From Chlorophyllum brunneum (taxonomy: Eukaryota; Basidiomycota; Agaricomycetes; Agaricales; Agaricaceae): a stretch of DNA of 64,000 nucleotides. A program made the position numbers and the translations under genes. Below, piece after piece: positions 10,844 to 22,291 of this stretch. The notes under the pieces were generated by a model that made no database searches, had not been told where the DNA came from, and saw nothing but the letters and a program-made list of their open reading frames with translations. Each line of letters begins with the position of its first letter. Position 1 is the stretch's first letter. The stretch lies in assembly GCA_963576785.1 (NCBI GenBank), contig OY756139.1:3286001-3350000 (forward strand). Direction: 5' to 3'.

Positions 10844-11875
10844 TTCTATTATTACTATGACCCGGAAACCAAAGAGCTTATTATAGCTCTAGTCTATGTA
10901 GATGACTCAATATTTGTCGGAATCAGAGGTTCTAGACTTCTACATGAGAAGCAAGCACTTTTTATGAAGAAATGGGAATGCCAAGACCTTGGTCCAACCA
11001 AAGAGTTTCTTGGCATGAAAATTTTGCAAAATCCAATAAACCGATCAATTACCCTAGACCAAATAGATTATCTAGGAAAAGTTCTTGATTGATTTAAAGT
11101 AATTGGAAAAGAAGAAATTCCATTACCAAATGGATTTATATTCGAATCCAATACAGGACAAGCGACATCTGACTTCATAAAGAGGTATCAACAGTTAGTA
11201 GGATCAGTCATATATCTGATGATAGGCAGTCGGCCTAACATAGTATTTGCCACTGTCAAATTATCACAACATATGACCAACCCTACTAAAGTGCATTACA
11301 AGGCTTACATTTGCTAAAGTATCTTAATGCTACTTGCAAATATAGAATTACCTATAATGGAAGTTCTATGGAAGGCCTTAATGCATTTTCAGACTCTGAT
11401 TGGGCTGGTGATCCAATTAGTCATAAATCTGTAACTGGATATTTCTGTTTATTAGCCAGTGGAGCTATTGCTTGGCTAAGTAGAAAACAGAAAACAGTAG
11501 CATTATCTTCCACTGAAGCTGAGTATATGGCTTTGTCAGATTGCAGTTGACAACTCGTCTAGACTGTCAATTTGTTGGAAGAAATTGGAATCCAATCATT
11601 AGCCCCTTATCTCTTCAGTGATAATGAGGGTTCAATATTTTGGGCCAAAAATCCAGTGACAGAAAAATGATCAAAATATGTCGATGTCAAATACCATTAC
11701 ATTCATGACTTGGTAGAAGACGGAAAGATTGAAATATTCTCTGTGAAAGGCATGGAAAATTCTGCCAATATTCTCACAAAGAATTTAGACAAAATTAAAT
11801 TCAATCTATTCCGACCTCACCTAGGCTTGACGTTTGAGTGATTAAAACTCTACATCGATACAAAGCAAGGAGGAG
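10844..11875 (+). pseudogene. Ty1/copia pol fragment (RT end and RNase H), 5'-truncated
   Basis: 3' end of a copia polyprotein joined abruptly to the unidentified repeat. The RT catalytic box is kept as ALVYVDDSIFVG (about 10885-10925). The thumb region follows, then RNase H (FSDSDWAGDPISHKSVTGY, about 11385; ALSSTEAEYMALSD, about 11500) and ILTKNL near 11775. Several stops break the frame, for example DCS then TGA at 11548-11550, which copia-B shares. It ends with the purine tract AAGGAGGAG just before the LTR at 11876. It is inactive. Confidence 0.88.
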
Positions 11876-12033
11876 TGTTGAAGTTTCGGACATATTCTAG
11901 AAATAGACTATGAGGTCATTATGATAATAATAGACTGATCCATTACTTTCCAGTAACTTCAATTCCATAGTAACTTCCTATGAGTTGCTCTGCATATGAT
12001 GAGAGTCATAAGTACTTGATAGATTATTCTACA
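11876..12033 (+). repeat. Copia LTR, left part, split by a LINE
   Basis: Starts TGTTGAAG directly after the polypurine tract and matches the copia-A and copia-B LTRs. After 158 nt it is interrupted by the LINE 5' end. The LTR resumes at 21120-21134, after the second LINE poly(A), so the full LTR is about 572 nt. Confidence 0.88.
12020..12033. repeat. LINE target site duplication, left copy
   Basis: TAGATTATTCTACA, repeated exactly at 21120-21133 just after the distal poly(A). The two copies bracket the whole LINE-1 / LINE-1b composite, as expected for target-primed reverse transcription into the copia LTR. Confidence 0.85.
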
Positions 12034-12118
12034 CATCTCTTCTTTGACTCGTACTACCACCATCGATTTTCAAAAGTCGATTACACGGTATTAGTCTATA
12101 GTACTAGGATACACAATC

Positions 12119-14321
12119 ATGCCTGCGTTACGTTCGAATCTCTCTCCAAGAGAGCCCATGCCCGATGGCGACAGGGAAGTCTTCGGGAACACAACATGTG
12201 TTCCAATCCCCTCCATTTTCATGGCCCCTCCGGCTCTGCCAACCCCCAGTGTCCTGTTCCCTAGGATGCCAACTACAACTAGGCCATTCGTACCCACGGA
12301 CCAAGCCTACAGCAACACCATCCCCCCCTTGGTCCAAAGCAGTAGGCCGACCACACCCATATCGGTCACCTCAAACCCCCTCCAGGGCGAAGGAGACCGA
12401 ACTATCCACCGCATCTCCAAACGGTCGAGAATCAGCGGAGACCAATACTACTCAGGAGACTGGGCTGAGCAAGTGGAAGAAGAGCTTACGCCCAAAAGAA
12501 AAGTCGAAGTCAAAGAAGACAAAGACGAGAACAGGGAGGACCAAGGAGAAGGTCCTGAAGAATTCTATGAGGATGTTGTAAGAGAGGTTGGTAGGATCTT
12601 GGAATGGGTGAAAGCCTGCAGCACCTATAATATGAGTGGCAATGAAGGACTGGCGTTCGGGCAAGCCTTCACAGAATTAACGACAACCTTGATGAAAGCG
12701 GGATGGCTCAAGGTAGCAGTCAATGAAGATAAGAACAATCTCCACGGTTGGATGGGGGTCAATTTTGGTAAGATCACCGTCCGCGCTGAGGAAACCCCCC
12801 AGCCAGACATTTCCCCCCTCCGATGCATGGCCTTCAAAGACTCCACGTGCAAACCTGACGATGTCCGCATGGAAACACATTGTCACTCCGGATATCACTG
12901 CTGGCAATGATGTCACTCATTCGGATATCTCCGATAATGATGTTCAGATGATCTCCGAAGCGGAGTTCAAGACAGTGATCCACAACAAGAAGAAATGGGC
13001 TCGGAAACCAAGAACTCCGGCTCCAGGAACCCCTGGGCCAAAGAAGACGACCCACACCGCGCCTACCAAGACTGCCCCCACCACTGCGCCTGCCAAGGCC
13101 ACCAAAACTCCGGCTCCCGCACCCAACGGTAAAGAAGCCAAGACCAATCCCCAGGAAGGAGCAAAATCCTCCTATGCCACAATGGCAGCCAAAAAGGGCA
13201 AGGATGCCTCCTCCACCACCGCCCCCTCCATCAACACTCGGGACCCTCTCAAACTCTTGGAGTTTGCGAGTAAATTCCCCAAATTATCTAACGAGAAGAT
13301 AGTGGCTATGTACGACGCTGCCTACTTGCCCTCCGCCACCCCCGCGAACAAGAAGCCAGCCAAGAAAGCTGGTACTGTTTGCTCCACTCTTAATGGTCCC
13401 TCACGAAAGCAAGTAATCATTCCCCTTCTCACCGGTCCTACCGTCACCAATTTCGGGGCCATCATCGACTCTCTCAATGCGTGCCTTATCATGGAGAAGT
13501 CCAAGACAAGGGTTATCGCCGCCTCGCAGGGTAAGCTAGGCCTTATGGTCCACACCTCGGAGGTCTTAACCCCCATGGAGCTTAACGTCGTCAAGGCGTG
13601 GCTCAAAGAGAAATTCGGAGGAGTTACCACAGGTGACATTTCCCTCCCCAAGTCCAAGTCGTTTGTGAAAGTCACAGACATTAATTACATCACACCCCGA
13701 GGACAAATCCTCACCAAGGCCGATGTGGTCTCCAGCATCCGGAGTTCGATCCACTCCGACACCATCCAATTCACGTCGCAACCACGTGTACAACGCAACT
13801 CGAAACATTCGGACACCTGTACGGTGTGGTTCGAAATCTGGGACTCCAAAGTGGGGACCAACGTTGTGAAGATCGAGGACAAGTTCCTCAACATCTATGG
13901 AGGGCTCTTCTACATCAGGAAGGCCGCAGCTAACCCGGGAGTACCGTTCTGCTCAAAATGCTGCAGATGGGGTCATCCCCTTATTCAATGCCGAGCGAGG
14001 CTCTTCACATGTGCGCACTGCAAGGGGCCACATGCCACTGCCAACCACCGTTCGTTCGCCCACTGTTGCAAGGGCAATGACAAGGCCAATCCGCCAATCA
14101 TGGCTACCCCCTCTGGAGAACCATGCCCCCACAAGGCAACGTGCTCCAACTGTGGCAAGGACCACCTCGCTACCAACCGAAAATGTCAGTTTTGGAAGAA
14201 GCGATTCAACCATGACTGGCATGCAAACAAGGCACTCGAACTACAAGCAAACAAAGGAGTTCCGTTACCCACCTCCTCACCATCCCTGGCTAGTCAAAGC
14301 CAGACTACCCCTCCTCAATGA
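12119..14321 (+). pseudogene. LINE-1 ORF1 (gag-like, CCHC zinc knuckles), frameshifted
   Basis: RNA-binding ORF1 protein of the LINE. The N-terminal part starts MPALRSNLSPRE and is Pro- and acid-rich, with a conserved block EFYEDVVREVGRILEWVKAC. Near 12868 an 8-nt deletion relative to LINE-2 shifts frame; reading then continues to 14321. After a low-complexity Lys/Ala/Pro/Thr linker comes a conserved globular part (LKLLEFASKFPKLSNEKIVA onward) and a C-terminal cluster of three Cys/His units: CSKCCRWGHPLIQC, CAHCKGPHATANH and CSNCGKDHLATNRKC. The stop TGA overlaps the ORF2 ATG as ATGA (14318-14321). It would bind element RNA in the RNP; this copy cannot make the full protein. Confidence 0.88.
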
Positions 14322-17300
14322 ATAATGCCCCTGACGAGCAAGACAGACCTCCTCGCTCACTCCTGAATGAGTTAAAGGTCTGCTCTCACAATGTAGGAAG
14401 ATTGTATGGAGTGATGGAGACAGTCCTCACGTGTAGAGGTGATGTCGACCTCCTCCTCATACAAGAACCCCCTTGGAGATTCCTCCGAGACATCCCCTCA
14501 TCTGTCTCTAATGACGGAGCGCCCTTCATAGGAGGCCCAGTTCACCCAGACTGGACTCTCCTTTCTTATCCATTTATCGCCGAAGAAGTCCTACAAGTGG
14601 GATGCTGATGATACCCTCAATGTACGGTCAACATGGAACACCGTACCACTCCGTGAGTCCTCGCCTTTGCTCATAAAAGGCTGAAATGACTCCGACCCTC
14701 CATCCAAAGAGACGTAATCGACCATCGAGACCTCCTATGTATATCTCTATATGCGAGAGGAGAAGAACTATTGCTGTTAAACGTCTATAATGACAGCCGT
14801 AACACTGCACTCCACTTCCTCGAGGAGTGACTCTTCGACCTCCCGCCCTTTCTTCTTTTGGGAGGAGACATCAACATCAGATCGGAGTTCTGGGACCCTT
14901 CGATGGATCAACATCCGGCGAGTGCAGACCAACTCCTTATGGTCACCGAAGCCCTCAATCTTGTGAGGACAACTCCACCTGAGGCCAAGCCGACTCAATA
15001 TGCCTCGGACCCCAACCTACCAGACATGGTCATCGACCTAATCTTCGTTTCAGGAACGCTTCCACACATTCCCTCCCACGCTATCCAGGACGGCAATTGG
15101 TACAACTTAGACTATGCCCCCCTGCTAATCAGGTTACCTATTCCACAGATGGATGTTGTCGTCGAAAGATTGACCATCCCCAAAGACTTGGAAGAGGAAA
15201 CCAGATTCCTGACGGATATTGTAGAAGGAATCAAGAACAAGAACTGGCCAATGAATGATGCAGACGAGCTGGAGAGAGCTGTTGCCAAATTGGGAGTTTT
15301 GTTTGACAGATCCTGGACTCAAAATGCGAAGAAGACCAAGGTCACCACTAGATCCAAGACCTGGTGGACTGAGGAGTGCTCAACTGCACTCGCTACGCAC
15401 TGCGCGGACCGCAAGAACAAGCGCAAATGGAACACTTTTTGCAAGACTACGAGGAGGACAAAAAGAGCATACTTCGACAAAAAGATACAAGAAATCTCTG
15501 TTGACTGGAAACGCCTATGGGATCTCATGCCATGGGTTAAGGACCGCGCACTCCCGGCTACAGAAGCCATGCGTCACAACGGCCAACCTTGTCTCACACT
15601 AGACAATCTGTGGACGGCTCTCAACTCCCACTACAATGCTGCCCACGATAGACTAACGAACACGGTGGTTCTGGATGAGCTCTCTCCTCCGAACAGAACA
15701 GAGAATAGGACTTGGGTAGACTTCTCTCTTCTTGAGATGATGGAGTCGCTCAAGGATACCTCGAATTCTTCCTCCCCCGGTCCCGACCATATTTCCTGGT
15801 CCCATCTCAAACAGATTGTTGCCAATGAAACTTGCGCTGGTCTACTCCTCAAAATCGGTAGTGCATGTCTGAACATTGGGCACTGGCCTACCCACTTCAA
15901 AAAGTCAACGTCGGTGATCATTCCAAAACCCAACAAACCCAACTACTCCACTCCAAAGACGTTCCGACCGATTGTCCTCCTCAACACGTTCGGCAAGCTA
16001 ATAGAGAAAATGCTTGCTAAACGACTCCAATTCGAGGCCGTTAAATTCAAGGTCCTCCATCCGCACCAATTGGGAGCGATCCGCCAAAGGTCTACTGAGG
16101 ACGCGGGTCTCTTCCTCACGCACATTATCCGAGGAGCTTGGATGAAGAAGAAGAAGATGTCGGTGCTCGCATTCGACGTAGCCCAATTCTTCCCCTCCCT
16201 CAATCACGATCTCCTTATTGAAATTCTACGACAACAAGGATTTCCCCCCCAGGTTGCCGCGTTCTTCAATAACTACCTTAAGGAATGCCGCACTACTTAC
16301 TGGTGGAATAATGAAACTTCCCCAGAATACGACGCAGCGGTAGGAGTAGGTCAGGGCTCAGCCCTTAGCCCTATTCTCTCCACTCTATTCCTCGCCCCCC
16401 TCTTACATGTCTTCGACACCCATATGGAGGAACACCGCGACAAGTGGGACTTTGATGTCCTGTCGTTCGTCGATGATGGCAGTCTAATCGCACAATCCCC
16501 GTCTCTGGAAAAGAATGTGGAGATCCTGCAACACATGTACTGTAAAATGGAGCGGCTCATGAACGAATTCGGCCTGGAAATTGAACATGGCAAGTCTGAA
16601 ATCTTTCACTTCATGCGTGCGAGACAAGACTTGAATCCCTTCATCAACTTGGGATCCCTGCCATTCACGGGACACAACCCTCTCAAACCGAAGGCCCACT
16701 GGCGGTACCTCGGCTTCTACTTTGATCGGATGCTGACCTTTAAAGAGCACATACGATTTTACTCTGCCAAAGCGATCTCTACGATCAAGGCAATGAAGAT
16801 GCTGGGAAACTCCATCAGGGGCTTGTCCCCCAGTAACAAGAGGCTGTTGTACCGGTCGTGTGTTGTTCCAGTTGCGACATATGGATACTGACTATGGTTT
16901 CACAATTGATCCCACACCAAGAGAACCTGTGAAATCCTCAACAAAATGCAACAAAGGGCGGTGCTCTGGATTACCAGGGCCTTCTGGACTTCTCCCACTG
17001 GTAGCGTAGAGTCCCTCGTAGGGCTCATGCCCATCAAACTTCATCTCCGAAAGTTGGCCAAACGACAATCGTCAAGGCTTCATACGTTGGACGATGAACA
17101 TGCTTTGGCAAGATTAATGAAGGAATTTCACTCTTCCCCCCACCGACTTCACATCAAGAACTTCACGGAGGTTCAGAAGAAGAAGACATTAGGAGCTGTG
17201 ATGGACTTTTCGCGCCCCACCCCCGAGACTCAGTATATAGAACATTTCAATTCCATTTCTAAATCTCTCTGGCCCGGACGTAGGTTACTTGACCATTTCT

Positions 17301-18367
17301 CTACTAATGTATCTTTTATAGGATTCAACCGGGACAACCCTCACCTCTCAAAGACGCTTTGGGACGATGTAACGATGAACGCGATGACGGACGAAAAATC
17401 TATCACGATCAGTATGGATGGCTCGGTCCACCCCAATCCCAATCCGCTTGCCAGCCAGTTTACGGCGGCAGCCACCATTCAACATCTTGACGGCAGGAGC
17501 TCTATCATGAAGAGACTCGGAGAAACTATGTCGACAGACACAGAACTGGTAGCGCAGTACCTGGACATTACCAAGGTGCTTGCTACTGCCAACTACGACT
17601 AGGTTGAACACATTCACGTGTTCACCAACTCCATCGCAGCCTCCCAGCTCCTACTCAACTGTTTGCCGCACTCCTGCCAGTGACAGTCTATTCTCACATC
17701 GAAGGTGCTCCTGGCTTGGTTCAGCAAGTCAGACCAACACTGCCTTTCCTTTTACCACACGCCATCGAAATGCAAGTACAGGATACAAAAAGCCACTCAC
17801 GACTGGATCCAGACGGTCGCCTGGCCTAACCGGGGTCGAAACCACCGAGTACCGAACTCGATCGACTACCTACAAAAGAAGTCCGCCGAACGTGCCATTC
17901 ACACATGGCAGGCCATGTTTGGGTTCAAGACTTACAGCGGTAGCTCCTTCCTCCACCTCCCAGTGCGAGCGAATGGGGCCTCCACCTTACCGTCGCACAT
18001 CAAGTCCGGACCATGGATACGAGAATGCGGATACCAGCCCCAGCTCTTCGCAAGAGCTTATCGCACCATCCTATGCCACGCTCCGATTGGAGAATATCAA
18101 CTATGATTCTTTCCTAATGAAAATCTTTCGTGCCACCACTGCAACAGTCAAATGGTGCAAACACGGTCACACATCCTGTATCGATGCAACAACTTTGATC
18201 ATCACTTCGGCGTCGACATGATCAAGACCTTCATCAACTTCTTGCATCGCAACCCCTCCGCATTCAGCTTTCCCCCAGAACCTGACCGCCCTCGTATCCA
18301 TGCCAGTTCAATCCCACCATTATATCGTCATCAAGTCCAAAGGAGGTTTGGGTCTGCGCCTGCATAG
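14318..18367 (+). pseudogene. LINE-1 ORF2 (endonuclease - RT - RNase H), with stops
   Basis: Starts ATG 14318 (overlapping the ORF1 stop). The APE-type endonuclease has SHNVGR, LLLIQEPPW (about 14450) and GGDINIRSEFWDP (about 14860). Its usual SDHAPLL reads LDYAPLL here, so a catalytic His is lost (LINE-2 keeps SDHAPLL). RT runs about 15930-16500 with FDVAQFFPSLNH, GVGQGSALSPIL and the active box LSFVDD. RNase H is about 17400-17650 (SITISMDGSVHPNPNP, TELVAQYL). A C-terminal CHHC...HILYRC motif lies at about 18130-18190. In-frame stops include TGA 14606, TGA at about 16889 (YQLW in LINE-1b) and TAG at about 17600 (CAG in LINE-1b). The role is nicking and target-primed reverse transcription; this copy is dead. 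Confidence 0.88.
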
Positions 18368-18802
18368 GATCCTTTTCTTTTCTCTTTTTTCTTTTGCTCT
18401 CCCAGTTATGGATTTCCGATTCATTTCTCTTTCTCCCCTTCCCTCGCTCGTCTACTATTTTATATAGTTTTCATTCAAAATCCATCTCTCTCGTGGTGCC
18501 CAGGTAAATACCTACCCACACGCTATGTACCATTTGATGTTCCCCCTTGTGATTGCGAGTAGATAGTTTCTCTTCTATCAATTTCTCTCTCTCACTCTCT
18601 CTCTTTCCAAATCCCTTCTCTTCTCTCTTTTTGCTGAACATCGTAGGTACCAAACATCTCTTTAGTGTACACGCTAGATGACAACGAGTCTTGTGGGGTT
18701 AGTTTACTTGTAGTTTACTTTCCCTTCTCCGAACTTTCTGTACGTTCTGCCTTTATATGTATGTACACGTGGACTACATTCGAGCACCGCTATATAAATT
18801 GT

Positions 18803-18834
<32 letters not shown>
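18368..18834 (+). repeat. LINE-1 3' UTR and poly(A)
   Basis: Pyrimidine-rich 3' UTR with CTCTCTCACTCTCTCTCTTT near 18590. It is conserved in every LINE copy (20661-21098, 34887-35305, 60670-61100) and ends in about 26 A. The next base begins a second LINE fragment. Confidence 0.85.
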
Positions 18835-18838
<4 letters not shown>

Positions 18839-21119
18839 AATGGAGTGGCTCATGAACGAATTCGGCCTTGAAATTGAACACGGCAAGTCTGAAATCTTTC
18901 ACTTCACGCATGCAAGACAAGACTCGAATCCCTCCATCGATTTGGGATCCCTACCATTCACTGGTTGCAACCTCCTCAAACCGAAGACCCACTGGCAGTA
19001 CCTCAGCTTTTATTTCGACCGGACATTGACCTTCAAAGAACATGTTCGATTCTATTCCGCCAAGGTGATATCCACGATCAAGGTGATGAAAATGCTGGGG
19101 AACTCTGTCAGAGGTCTGTCCCCCGGCAACAAGAGGCTACTTTACCATTCGTGTGTTGTTCCGGTTGCGACATACGGATACCAACTATGGTTTCACGATC
19201 GATCCCGCACCAAGAGAACCTGTGAAATCCTCAACAAAATGCAACAAAGGGCGGCACTCTGGATTACCGGAGCCTTCTGGACTTCTCCCACCGGCAGCGT
19301 AGAGTCCCTCATAGGGCTCATGCCCATCAAACTTCATCTCCGAAAGTTGGCCAAACGACAATCGTCAAGGCTTCATACGTTGGACGATGAACATGCTTTG
19401 GCAAGATTAATGAAGGAATTTCACTCTTCCCCCCACCGACTTCACATCAAGAACTTCACGGAGGTTCAGAAGAAGAAGACATTAGGAGCTGTGATGGACT
19501 TTTCGCGCCCCACCCCCGAGACTCAGTATATAGAACATTTCAATTCCATTTCTAAATCTCTCTGGCCCGGACGTAGGTTACTTGACCATTTCTCTACTAA
19601 TATATCTTTTATAGGATTCAACCGGGACAACCCTCACCTCTCAAAGACGCTTTGGGACGATGTAACGATGAACGCGATGACGGACGAAAAATCCATCACG
19701 ATCAGTATGGATGGCTCGGTCCACCCCAATCCCAATCCGCTTGCCAGCCAGTTTACGGTGGCAGCTACCATTCGACATCTTGACGGCGGGAGCTCTATCA
19801 TGAAGAGGCTCGGAGGAACCACATTGATGGACACAGAACTAGTAGCACAGTACTTAGGTATTACCAAGGTGCTCGCTAATGCCAACTACGACCAGGTTGA
19901 GCACATTCATGTGTTCACCAACTCCATTGCTGCTTCCCGGCTCCTACTTGACTGCTTGCCGCACTCCTGCCAGCGACAGTCCATCATTACATCGAAGGTG
20001 CTCCTGGCTTGGTTCAACAAGTCAGACCGTCACCACCTTTCTTTCTATCATACGCTGTCGAAATGCAAGTACAGGATACAAAAAGCCACTCACGACTGGA
20101 TCCAAACAGTCACCTGGCCTAACCGGGGTCGAAACCACCGAGTACCGAACTCGATCGACTACCTACAAAAGAAGTCCGCCGAACGTGCCATTCACACATG
20201 GCAGGCCATGTTTGGGTTCAAGACTTACAGCGGTAGCTCCTTCCTCCACCTCCCGGTGCGAGCGAATGGGGCCTCCACCTTACTGTCGCACATCAAGTCT
20301 GGACCATGGATACGAGAATGTGGATACCAGCCCCAGCTCTTTGCAAGAGCTTGTCGCACCATCCTATGCCACACCCCGATTGGAGAATATCAACTATGAT
20401 TCTTTCCTAACGAGGACCTTTCGTGCCACTACTGCAACAGTCAAATGGTGCAAACACGGTCACACATCCTGTATCGATGCAACAACTTCGATCATCACTT
20501 CGGTGTCGACACAATCAAGACATTCGTCAACTTCTTGCATCGCAACCCCTCCGTGTTCAGCTTCCCCCTGGAACCTGGCCACCCTCGTATCCATGCTGGT
20601 TCAATCCCACTGTTACATCGTCATCAAGTCCAAAGGAGGTTTGGGTCTGCGCCTGCATAGGATCCTTTTCTTTTCTCTTTTTTCTTTTGCTCTCCCAGTT
20701 ATGGATTTCCGATTCATTTCTCTATCTCCCCTCTCCTCGCTCGTCTACTATTTTATGTAGTTTTCATTCAACTTCCATCTCTCCCGTGGTGCCTGGGTAA
20801 ATACCCGCCTACATGCTATGTACTGTTTGATGTTCCCCCTTTGTGATTGCGAGTAGATAGTTTCTCTTCTATCAATTTCTCTCTCTCACTCTCTCTCTTT
20901 CCAAATTCCCTTTCTTCTCTCTTTTCGCTGAACATCGTAGGTACCAAACATCTCTCTAGTGTACACACTAGATGACAACGAGTCTTGTGGGGTTAGTTTA
21001 CTTGTAGTTTACTTTCCCTTCTCCAAACTTTCTGTACGTTCTGCCTTTGTATGTATACATGCAGACTGCGTTCGAGCACCGCTATATAAATTGTTGATAA
21101 AAAAAAAAAAAAAAAAAAA
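18835..21119 (+). mobile_element. LINE-1b: 5'-truncated LINE copy joined to the LINE-1 poly(A)
   Basis: Begins abruptly within ORF2 just after the RT active site and runs through RNase H, the Cys/His C-terminus and the 3' UTR to its own poly(A) (21099-21119). Stretches of several hundred nt in the middle are nearly identical to LINE-1 (19315-19745 against 17030-17460), while the ends are clearly more diverged. There is no separate TSD between LINE-1 and LINE-1b. Confidence 0.88.
18840..20660 (+). pseudogene. LINE-1b ORF2 3' part (RT thumb, RNase H, C-terminal Cys/His)
   Basis: An uninterrupted frame from 18840 to 20399 starts WLMNEFGLEIEHGKSEIFHF. It covers the RT thumb, the RNase H domain (SITISMDGSVHPNPNP; HVFTNSIAASRLLLD) and the connector through AIHTWQAMFGFKTYSGSS, and stops at GEYQL TGA. 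The same protein continues in frame to the HILYRCNNFDHHFG motif and stops at 20660. It is the best preserved copy of this region in the window. It lacks endonuclease and RT catalytic parts and so is only a fragment. Confidence 0.85.
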
Positions 21120-21547
21120 TAGATTATTCTACATAGTACCAATGACTAGTACAATACATTCCGCAGTACTCTGCAGGCACTATGCCACAGTTAAAGAGAG
21201 TCATAAGGAACAATCTATGCATTACTAGTATTTTATGTAGTATGACTCGCCTATGTTACAATATGTATATAAACCCCATGTAGCAGACCTAGTTCTACAT
21301 CTTGTTCAATCGAACAACTTCTTCATTATTGCCTATCTTCTACCATACAACACCAGTCTCGACTTACTCAACTTTGAATTGTCTACCTCTGACACCGACC
21401 TCTTTATTACCCATATCTGTCTATCCAAATTACCTTTCTACAGGTATCAGATAGAAGCATATTATCTTGGTGAGTAGACCCTACATTCTCTTCCACTGCA
21501 TTTACTGCTACCCCCAGCAAACAACTTGTTACAGTCATTTCCTCAAA
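21120..21547 (+). repeat. Copia LTR, right part, with LINE TSD
   Basis: Continuation of the LTR begun at 11876. 21120-21133 repeats the LINE TSD. The LTR TATA box (GTATATAAACCCC) is near 21265, and the usual end CCTCAACA is degraded to CCTCAA. After it comes kinase-derived sequence. Confidence 0.85.
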
Positions 21548-21860
21548 TACTTACTTCCCAGTTATGATGGATCTTGACAGGGATTGTCAATGCAGGATAG
21601 GTGGGAGTTGCTTCTCACTATGTTTTCATCTTGCGACAAAGTTTTACATTCAGGGTATAGAGCCCTTGGGGAACTGTTCAGAGAGATGGCAAAGGCAATA
21701 ATCATGGATTACCACTGGACATAGGACATCAATCAGCAAAAACCGGAATACATTTATGAACTACTTCAATGTCTGATCCTCAATTTTGTTATCGAGAATA
21801 AAGATGTGGATTTCATGGACAAGGAGAAAGCGAGCGAGGATAGGACAATCCAATCTGCAT
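21548..21860 (+). pseudogene. FunK1 kinase fragment (C-terminal part)
   Basis: About 310 nt matching the intact kinase gene at 24184-24490, including the counterparts of GYRALGELFGEMA and QKPEYVHELLQRLILNFVIE. It has a stop (TGGACATAG, about 21718) and substitutions, mostly C/T and G/A. It is a decayed partial copy; the rest of the gene is absent. Confidence 0.85.
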
Positions 21861-22291
21861 CCCCTCTTTGTTTTGCACCTGTATCTCGCTGTAATGCGCT
21901 ACTGTATTAGTTGGCCTATGGCAGATGGGAGGGGGGGAGAACTGTGGCGCGGGTTGCTTCTGTAATATCATGTAAGGAGATCAATGAGGAGTAGGGGTAC
22001 CTGCACGAGGCCGACGTCTGTATCATGGTTCTCGAATACAGTGTTTACGTGCTAGTGCTCTGGTCTTACATTTTCCTTACATACGGTTGTTTGCTAGTCC
22101 AATTGTTCATTTTTGTTGAAATACCGGCTGCAATAAATTTCATTTTTAATTGTCTCTTTAATCTTTTGTTGATTATGATCGTGGTGGCAGAGAGCAGTGT
22201 GTATAGTAACATCGATCATGTGATGCTAGTCCGTCACGTGCAGTGCCAGTATATGTTCTGCACTGAATTGCTGTTGTCTCCTGTGGCCACG
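21861..22291. other. Spacer upstream of the FunK1 gene
   Basis: About 430 nt. A reading frame continuous with the kinase start runs from 22025 and is hydrophobic and Leu/Ile/Phe-rich. I treat it as 5' flank because the family-like acidic, low-complexity N-terminus begins at MSTSATAPAE. It presumably carries the kinase promoter. Confidence 0.45.

Larger units (their letters stand above)
12034..18834 (+). mobile_element. LINE-1: full-length non-LTR retrotransposon (two ORFs, APE endonuclease, RT, RNase H)
   Basis: About 6.8 kb from a 5' end shared with two other copies in the window (ATCYCTTCTTTGACTC at 12035, 40527 and 62400) to a poly(A) of about 26 A (18809-18834). It has ORF1 with zinc knuckles, ORF2 with endonuclease, RT, RNase H and a C-terminal Cys/His motif, and a ~440-nt pyrimidine-rich 3' UTR ending CTATATAAATTGTTGAT before the tail. 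The architecture fits the I/Tad-type clades; clade assignment is by domain order only. Stops and one frameshift make this copy non-autonomous. Confidence 0.9.

Noticed and set aside
21253..21477. A 74-aa frame (MLQYVYKPHVADL...) repeated in several places, also at 27594 and 34373
   Set aside because: It lies inside copia LTRs and its first codons overlap the LTR TATA box, so LTR-driven transcripts would not contain its start. It repeats because the LTR repeats.
22025..22291. Hydrophobic N-terminal extension of the FunK1 kinase
   Set aside because: In frame and Leu/Phe-rich, but T-rich spacer would give this by chance; FunK1 proteins normally start without a membrane segment. Transcript data could change this.
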